A DNA stretch of 64,000 nucleotides, from contig CAJXLF010000002.1 in the NCBI GenBank assembly GCA_913055805.1, positions 248,001 through 312,000 of the forward strand. The letters run 5' to 3'. The notes below the pieces were generated by a model. It saw only the letters and a list, made by a program, of their open reading frames with translations. It did no database searches and was not told the origin of the DNA. The stretch is from an uncultured Salinisphaerales bacterium. Lineage in GTDB: Bacteria > Pseudomonadota > Gammaproteobacteria > Nevskiales > CAJXLF01. Position numbers and translations under genes: made by a program. Of this stretch, positions 58,834 through 64,000 are shown piece after piece (position 1 is the first letter of the stretch; each line of letters opens with the position of its first letter).

Positions 58834-59763
58834 GTGGCACGCAAGCAACCGCACGAAGAACACGTCAACCACGAAGCCTGGGCCATCCCTTACGGTGACC
58901 TGATCACCCTGCTGCTGGCCTTCTTCGTGGTGATGTACGCCGTGTCCTCGGTGAATGAAGGCAAATACCGTGTCATGGCCGAGGCGCTGGCCGAGGCCTT
59001 TGGCGGTCCACCGCGCTCTATCCAGCCGATCCAGATCGGCAAGATCCAGAAGGACGGCGATGACCGGCCACGCCCCGTGGTTCAGGCCCAGAATCGCGTC
59101 ACGCCCGCCATGGGGGGTGGCATGCGCGCCCTGAATCGCGTTGATTTACCCGGCACCCCCGACAGCATGCGGCGCCAGCAGCAGGCAAACAACGAGGAAA
59201 GGCTGACCGGCCGCGCGGCCGCCCAGCTCAAGGCTATACGCGAAGAAATCGACAAAGCCCTGATTGAGTTGATTGAACAGGATCTGGTGGTGGTGCGCCG
59301 CACCGCCCTGACCCTGGAAATCGAAATCAAGGCCGATATTCTCTACCCCAGCGGTTCGGCGGCCCTGACATCCAATGCCAAGCCGGTTATCGAACAGCTC
59401 GCCACCATCCTGGCGCCGCATGACAACCCCATTCGAGTCGAAGGGCATACGGACAACGTGCCGATTTCCACCCTGGCATTCCCTTCCAACTGGGAGCTGT
59501 CCGCCGCTCGCGCGACCAGTGTCGTGCATCTGTTCATCGAACGGAATGTCGATCCCCGCCGTCTGTCCATTCAGGGCCATGGTGAGTTCAAGCCGGTAGC
59601 CCCTAATGACAGCGCCGAAAACCGCAACATGAATCGCCGGGTCGTGATTGTCATCATGCCCACGGCGGCTGCCGAGGATATCGCTGCCGAACTCGCCGAC
59701 ATTCAAGGCAACGGCGCAGCAGTCATTGAAGACAGCGAACCACCGGCGGAGAACGGGCCATGA
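58834..59763 (+). CDS. motD: Flagellar motor stator protein MotD (MotB family)
   Basis: Stator subunit of 309 residues starting with GTG. The single TM helix (~24-45) carries the plug-proximal ion-binding Asp in IPYGDLITLLLAFFVVMYAV. The C-terminal OmpA-like peptidoglycan-binding domain has VEGHTDNVPISTLAFPSNWE, LSAARATSVVHLFIE and NRNMNRRVVIVI-like ends. It is 3 nt behind motC and overlaps parA by 4 nt. Confidence 0.95.
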   Translation: MARKQPHEEHVNHEAWAIPYGDLITLLLAFFVVMYAVSSVNEGKYRVMAEALAEAFGGPPRSIQPIQIGKIQKDGDDRPRPVVQAQNRVTPAMGGGMRALNRVDLPGTPDSMRRQQQANNEERLTGRAAAQLKAIREEIDKALIELIEQDLVVVRRTALTLEIEIKADILYPSGSAALTSNAKPVIEQLATILAPHDNPIRVEGHTDNVPISTLAFPSNWELSAARATSVVHLFIERNVDPRRLSIQGHGEFKPVAPNDSAENRNMNRRVVIVIMPTAAAEDIAAELADIQGNGAAVIEDSEPPAENGP

Positions 59764-60554
59764 AAATCTGGGCGGTAGCGAACCAGAAAGGCGGCGTGGG
59801 CAAAACCACCACAACGGCTACCCTGGCCTCTGAACTGGCCGCAACCGGCAAGCGTGTGCTGTGCCTGGATATCGACCCGCATGGCTCGCTGGCGCATTAC
59901 CTGCGTATTGATCCGGATGATGAACAGGCGGCAAGCCTGGCCGACCTGTTCAGCGGTGAGGTCGATTCCCTGGCGCCATTGATTCACAACACACCCTGGC
60001 AAGGAGTATCACTGGCTACGGGCGGCGCCCGTCTGGCCACCCTGGACCGGCATGGCCGCCAGGGCCTGGGCCGCGTGCTCGGCCGGGTACTGGCCCGGCT
60101 GGCCGATGATTATGACTTCGTCCTCATCGATTGCCCGCCCACACTGGGCGTGCTGACCATTAATGCCCTGGCCGCCTGCGACCTGTTGCTGATTCCAACG
60201 CAGACCGAATTCCTTGCACTCAAGGGGCTGGAAGGCATGCTGCGCACCCGGGCCATGGTCGAACGTGCGCGTGGCCGGCCACTGGACTACCTGATCGTGC
60301 CCACCCTGTTCGATGGCCGCACCCGCGCCTGCCGGCAGGCCTTCGAAACACTGCAGCAGGCACATCCCGACCTGCTCTGGCCGCATCCCATTCCCACTGA
60401 CACCAAGGTACGGGAGGCCGCGGCCCTGGGTGAAACCCTGAGTCAGCACGCTGCGGATTCAAGAGCCGCCAGCGCCTACCGGGACCTGATCAATCACCTG
60501 CTGCAAAACGGGCCTGCCCCCGCAGAAATGCCCGGAGAGGAGGTAGCCGCATGA
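59760..60554 (+). CDS. ParA-family ATPase for chemotaxis array placement (ParC-like)
   Basis: ParA/MinD-type ATPase of 264 residues with the Walker A KGGVGKTT at 10-17, CLDIDPHGSLAHYL and FVLIDCPPTLGVLTINALAA. In polar flagellates this gene, between motD and a CheW-domain gene, is the ParC that recruits chemoreceptor arrays to the pole and segregates them. Plasmid or chromosome partition is unlikely because no parB or parS is nearby. It overlaps both neighbours by 4 nt. Confidence 0.9.
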   Translation: MKIWAVANQKGGVGKTTTTATLASELAATGKRVLCLDIDPHGSLAHYLRIDPDDEQAASLADLFSGEVDSLAPLIHNTPWQGVSLATGGARLATLDRHGRQGLGRVLGRVLARLADDYDFVLIDCPPTLGVLTINALAACDLLLIPTQTEFLALKGLEGMLRTRAMVERARGRPLDYLIVPTLFDGRTRACRQAFETLQQAHPDLLWPHPIPTDTKVREAAALGETLSQHAADSRAASAYRDLINHLLQNGPAPAEMPGEEVAA

Positions 60555-61378
60555 GCCAACAACATGCCCCCCGTATAGACGACTATGTGAACGAACTGCT
60601 GGGCGAAGAAACGGCTGCAGACCAGGAAGCGCCTACGCAAACGGCCGATATGGCCGAACCGGCGCCTGCCCCGGAGACTGCGGTCAATCCTGAACTCGCT
60701 GACGCCGCGGAACAAGCAGACGTCCTGCCGGAGGAGCACTCCCCGGCTCCGGATGTCTCAGTTTCAATTGCCGCATCGCCGCCGGAACCCGAAGAGTCGC
60801 CTGACGTCACTGCGGTTCAACAAGCTCCCTCGGCCACAGCCGGGCTTGCGCCGCCGAGTCAGGCGATAACGGCACAGCCGCAGGTGCCGGACAACTTCCC
60901 GCTGGATCTGGAAAAATGGCTGGAACCGGTCACACGGGATAGCGATGAAAGTCCCACAGCGCCAGCCTTGCGCTGCGTGAGCTTCCGGCTCCAGGGACAA
61001 TACTTTGCAGCTGAAGTCAAAAGTCTGCTCGAAGTACTCGCCCGCGCCGACATTGTGCCGGTTCCCAGCGCCCAGCCTCCGATACTGGGCATTCTCAATC
61101 TGCGTGGCAGCATCGTCACGGTACTCGACCCCGCCCAGCCCCTGGGCCTGAGCAGCGGGCATGAGGACGCCGGCCAGTTGATCATTGCCGACTTCGAGGG
61201 CGAGCCGGTTGCCCTGCGTGTAGACGCGGTTGGCGAGGTGGTGACCCTGGAAGAGGAAGAACTGCGCAATCCGCCCTCAGCCGCTGATCATGTCAGAGGA
61301 CTGGCTTCCCTGGACGACGACATGCTGACCCTGCTGGACCTTCAGAAACTGCTCAGGAAAACCTTTCCATCGGTCTAA
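60551..61378 (+). CDS. CheW-domain array protein (ParP-like)
   Basis: Protein of 275 residues. A short N-terminal segment (RIDDYVNELLGEE) is followed by ~110 residues rich in Ala/Pro/Glu, then a CheW-like domain (~135-275): LRCVSFRLQGQYFAAEVKSL, PPILGILNLRGSIVTVLDPA, PVALRVDAVGEVVTLEEEEL. Its position after the ParA gene and its architecture match ParP, which links ParC to CheA and receptors. A separate classical cheW, which normally follows, is not in this window. Confidence 0.85.
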   Translation: MSQQHAPRIDDYVNELLGEETAADQEAPTQTADMAEPAPAPETAVNPELADAAEQADVLPEEHSPAPDVSVSIAASPPEPEESPDVTAVQQAPSATAGLAPPSQAITAQPQVPDNFPLDLEKWLEPVTRDSDESPTAPALRCVSFRLQGQYFAAEVKSLLEVLARADIVPVPSAQPPILGILNLRGSIVTVLDPAQPLGLSSGHEDAGQLIIADFEGEPVALRVDAVGEVVTLEEEELRNPPSAADHVRGLASLDDDMLTLLDLQKLLRKTFPSV

Positions 61379-61449
61379 CAGGCTGATTCTTCAGTTTTTT
61401 TGACGCGGATCATTATCCCGGCCCCGCCAGAATCCCGTCACCAACGGCC

Positions 61450-61465
61450 GGGAACGCTTCTTGCA
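61450..61465 (+). promoter_or_regulatory. Candidate sigma-54 promoter before the STAS-cheY-cheA set
   Basis: GGGAACGCTTCTTGCA has GG and GC 10 nt apart and a perfect TTGCA -12 block, with a weaker -24 (GGGAACG). It is 34 nt before the STAS gene, in the 121-nt gap after the parP-like gene. Confidence 0.5.
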
Positions 61466-61499
61466 GCCCAGGCTTGAATTGATTTGCCTGGAGTTATTC

Positions 61500-61832
61500 A
61501 TGAGCGACAACGCCACATCAGCGGCTGCCAACACGCTGACCCTGCCCGAGGACCTTGGCATTGCCCAGGCAGCCTCGCTAAGGGCCGAACTGCTCAAGTA
61601 TCTGGACAGTGATGCCGATATGTCTATTGAAGGCGGTGAAAATCCGCGACTGCATGCTGCCGGCCTGCAACTGATTGCCGCGCTGTTGCGTGACAGGCAG
61701 GCCACCGGCCGCAGTTGGCACTGGGATCAGTTATCACCTGCCTTGCGCGAGGCCGCAGCCAGTCTGGGATTGAACGAACTGCTGCAGATACCACCGGCAC
61801 AGGAAGCCGGTGAAGAAGCGAAAACGGAATAG
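61500..61832 (+). CDS. STAS-domain protein
   Basis: Small protein of 110 residues with an STAS (anti-sigma antagonist/lipid-type) fold: LTLPEDLGIAQAASLRAELL, DADMSIEGGENPRLHAAGLQ, LIAALLRDRQA and a final helix with LGLNELLQIPP. ATG 61500 is chosen with GGAG upstream; an open frame from 61461 overlaps the promoter. The usual phosphorylatable Ser of SpoIIAA-like proteins (D-x-S near the helix start) is not obvious; NPRLHAAG stands there. It precedes cheY and cheA copies, as in several gammaproteobacterial chemotaxis operons. Confidence 0.82.
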   Translation: MSDNATSAAANTLTLPEDLGIAQAASLRAELLKYLDSDADMSIEGGENPRLHAAGLQLIAALLRDRQATGRSWHWDQLSPALREAAASLGLNELLQIPPAQEAGEEAKTE

Positions 61833-61852
61833 AGCAAAAGGAGTTGGTCGTA

Positions 61853-62215
61853 ATGGCACATATTCTCGCTGTAGATGATTCGGCCTCCATGCGTCAGATG
61901 GTGGCGTTCACGCTGCAGGGCGCTGGCTACGAAGTGACCGAAGCTGAAGACGGCCAGGCAGCCCTGGACATTGCCCAGTCGAAGAAATTCGACGCCGTCG
62001 TGGCAGACGTCAACATGCCGCGCATGGACGGCATCACGCTCATCAAATCCCTGCGTGGCCTTGCCGACTACAAGTTCACCCCCCTCCTCATGCTGACCAC
62101 GGAAGCGGGTATGGACAAAAAGCAGGAAGGCAAGGCTGCCGGTGCAACCGGCTGGATCGTCAAACCTTTCGAACCGGACCAGCTGGTGGCCACCCTGCAG
62201 CGCGTTCTGGGCTGA
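61853..62215 (+). CDS. CheY-like response regulator (second copy)
   Basis: Receiver-only protein of 120 residues with Asp8/Asp9 (AVDDSAS), acceptor Asp52 (VADVNMPRMDG), LMLTTEA and Lys104 (WIVKPF). It is closer to the PilG/TmoT-like or second-chemosystem CheYs than to the FliM-binding CheY at 55348. The ATG at 61853 has AAGGAG 9 nt upstream; a TTG at 61844 is also in frame. It is followed by a second CheA. Confidence 0.9.
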   Translation: MAHILAVDDSASMRQMVAFTLQGAGYEVTEAEDGQAALDIAQSKKFDAVVADVNMPRMDGITLIKSLRGLADYKFTPLLMLTTEAGMDKKQEGKAAGATGWIVKPFEPDQLVATLQRVLG

Positions 62216-62247
62216 TCGGCGCATGACGGGGGAAACAAGGAGCGCTC

Positions 62248-64000
62248 ATGGGAATTGATTTCGAACGCCTGCACGCCATTTTCTTCGAAGAAAGCTTCGA
62301 AGGCCTGGACGCGCTTGAAGCCGGCCTGCTGAAGCTGGATGCCGGCGATCGCGACCCCGAAACCCTGAATGCCATTTTCCGCGCCGCGCACTCCATCAAG
62401 GGCGGCGCCGGCACCTTCGGTTTTTCAGATGTGGCGAATGTCACACATGCCCTGGAAACCCTGCTGGACCAGCTGCGCGACGGTGAGCGTGCAGTTACTC
62501 CGGAACTGATTACATCCCTGCTGGAATCGGTCGACGGCCTGCGCGAACTGCTCTCCATCGCCCGCGACGGCAACCAGGCCGATCCGGCCTTTGTCAGCGG
62601 CCTGCGCCAGGTATTCGAACGCTTGCTCGGCGAGGAACCTGCAGCGGCCGCGGAACAAACGGCTGCAAACGCGCCAACTCCTGAAACACCAGCACCCACT
62701 GGAGGCTGGCAAATCCATTTCCAGCCGCATGAGCATATGTTCATGACCGGCAATGATCCGCTGCGCATACTGCAGGAACTGCAACGGCTCGGCGATGCAG
62801 ATATCACGGCCATTACCGGCAAACTGCCTCCCCTGTCCGAACTGGACCCGGAAAAAGCCTACCTGGGCTGGGATATCAAGTTGCAGGGTGAAATCTGCGA
62901 GGAGGCGGTACGCGACGTTTTCGCCTGGGTAGAGGATGACTGCGACCTGAGCATCCAGCCCCTGGAAAGCGCCGCCGAAACTGAAACCGCTGATGCAACA
63001 CCCGCCGAAACCGCCCCGGCTGAACAGGCCCGGGCTGCAGCCCCGGCGACTGCGCCCGCTGCCAAGAAAGCCAAGACCAGCAGCGACAGCTCCATCCGTG
63101 TATCCGTCGACAAGGTCGACTCGCTGATCAACCTGGTCGGCGAGCTGGTGATTACCCAGGCCATGCTCAAGCAGATGTCCACCGGGCTCGACCCGACCGA
63201 CCACGAGCAGATGATGGCCGGCCTGGAAACCCTGGAACGTAACACCCGGGAACTGCAGGAAGCGGTCATGTCCGTGCGCATGCTGCCCATGCAGTTTGTC
63301 TTCAGCCGCTTCCCGCGCGTGGTCCGCGACGCAGCCGGCAAGCTGAGCAAGAAGGTCAACCTGGTCACCGAAGGCGAAGGCACCGAACTGGACAAGGGCG
63401 TGATCGAAAAGATTACCGACCCGCTGACGCACATTGTGCGTAATGCAGTCGACCACGGCATCGAATCACCTGCCGAGCGCAAGGCGGCCGGCAAGTCCGA
63501 GACCGGCACCCTGACGCTGAAGGCCGCTCACCAGGGCGGACACATCGTGATCGAGGTTTCAGACGACGGCGGCGGCCTCAAGCGCGACAAGATCATTGCC
63601 TCGGCGCGAAAAAATGGCCTCGAAATCGATGACAACATCAGCGACGACGAAGCTTATCAGTTGATTTTCGCACCCGGCCTGTCAACCGCCGCAGAGGTCA
63701 CCGACCTGTCCGGCCGAGGTGTCGGCATGGACGTGGTGCGCAAGAACATCCATGAACTGGGCGGCCAGGTGCATGTCACATCCGAACCCGGCAAGGGCAC
63801 CAAGGTCTGTATCCGGCTGCCTCTGACGCTGGCCATCCTCGATGGCATGTCGGTGAAAGTGGGCGGAGAAATATTCATCGTACCGCTCAACTACATCATT
63901 GAATCGCTGCAACCGGTCGCGGAAAACATCAAGACCATTACCGGCAGCCAGCGCGTGATCCGCGTGCGCGGTGAGTATCTGCCGCTCATGTCCCTGCATG
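62248..64000 (+). CDS. Chemotaxis histidine kinase CheA (second copy, cut by window edge)
   Basis: The first ~584 residues of a CheA are present; the frame is open at the right edge, inside P5. P1 holds phospho-His48 (IFRAAHSIKGGAGTF). A real P2-like domain is present at ~155-235 (WQIHFQPHEHMFMTGNDPLR, LQELQRLGDADITAI). An Ala/Pro/Thr-rich linker precedes P3 (SIRVSVDKVDSLINLVGELV), then P4 (HIVRNAVDHGIE, VSDDGGGLKRDKI, GRGVGMDVVRKNIHELGG). It differs from the CheA at 56303, which lacks P2, so this is a second chemosensory pathway and not a duplicate. AAGGAG precedes the ATG. Confidence 0.93.
   Translation, partial: MGIDFERLHAIFFEESFEGLDALEAGLLKLDAGDRDPETLNAIFRAAHSIKGGAGTFGFSDVANVTHALETLLDQLRDGERAVTPELITSLLESVDGLRELLSIARDGNQADPAFVSGLRQVFERLLGEEPAAAAEQTAANAPTPETPAPTGGWQIHFQPHEHMFMTGNDPLRILQELQRLGDADITAITGKLPPLSELDPEKAYLGWDIKLQGEICEEAVRDVFAWVEDDCDLSIQPLESAAETETADATPAETAPAEQARAAAPATAPAAKKAKTSSDSSIRVSVDKVDSLINLVGELVITQAMLKQMSTGLDPTDHEQMMAGLETLERNTRELQEAVMSVRMLPMQFVFSRFPRVVRDAAGKLSKKVNLVTEGEGTELDKGVIEKITDPLTHIVRNAVDHGIESPAERKAAGKSETGTLTLKAAHQGGHIVIEVSDDGGGLKRDKIIASARKNGLEIDDNISDDEAYQLIFAPGLSTAAEVTDLSGRGVGMDVVRKNIHELGGQVHVTSEPGKGTKVCIRLPLTLAILDGMSVKVGGEIFIVPLNYIIESLQPVAENIKTITGSQRVIRVRGEYLPLMSLH

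Noticed and set aside
1-64000. CRISPR arrays, tRNA or rRNA genes, prophage or intact insertion sequences
   Set aside because: No regularly spaced direct repeats, tRNA-like cloverleaf (other than tmRNA), phage structural genes or transposase ORF were seen.

Overview
The window is a chromosomal segment of a GC-rich, polarly flagellated gammaproteobacterium. The evidence is the housekeeping block (hrcA, nadK, recN, fur/bamE, rnfH, smpB, tmRNA) and a flagellar/chemotaxis supercluster whose order closely follows that of Pseudomonas and Vibrio: fleQ, flhA-flhF-flhG-fliA, cheYZA, motCD, parA/parP. The genus cannot be fixed from sequence alone; I would guess a Chromatiales-like or related lineage.

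Bases 1-9700 hold stress and housekeeping functions: the 3'-truncated (by the window edge) repressor gene hrcA, NAD kinase, recN, divergent fur and bamE, rnfH, a sodium:neurotransmitter-type symporter and smpB. Next come an AidB-like acyl-CoA dehydrogenase with its TetR regulator (two identical-design operators in front) and ssrA, the RNA partner of SmpB. Bases 9700-14700 hold an HD-GYP response regulator, a TonB-dependent receptor and a PepSY membrane protein (probably metal/siderophore uptake).

From 14775 to the right edge almost everything serves motility. flgA-flgM-flgN run leftward and cheV rightward, followed by flgBCDEFGHIJKL, fliC, a FlaG-like gene, fliDST, a PilZ-like gene, and a regulatory block (LuxR-type response regulator, a sigma-54 gene, a lone receiver domain, fleQ). 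Then follow fliEFGHIJK, fliLMNOPQR-flhB-flhA-flhF-flhG-fliA, cheYZA, motC-motD-parA-parP, and an STAS-cheY-cheA set that runs off the end. Promoter motifs read by eye give a coherent hierarchy. Sigma-54 sites (GG-N10-GC type) lie before flgA, flgB, fliE and fliL, with weaker ones before flgG and the STAS gene. Sigma-28 sites lie before flgM, cheV and fliC. FleQ with the local sigma-54 would switch on basal body and export genes, FliA would then switch on flagellin and cheV, and FlgM would hold FliA back until hook completion.

Unexpected items are: a 392-bp nested-palindrome element between cheV and flgB, where Pseudomonas carries cheR; a second inverted-repeat element ending 4 nt before flgK; a HicAB toxin-antitoxin pair between flgL and fliC with a predicted leaderless, self-regulated promoter; a sigma-54 gene with two orphan response regulators in place of fleSR; and a short AT-rich, rare-codon patch inside otherwise GC-rich fliM. 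I saw no CRISPR array, tRNA, rRNA, prophage or intact insertion sequence.
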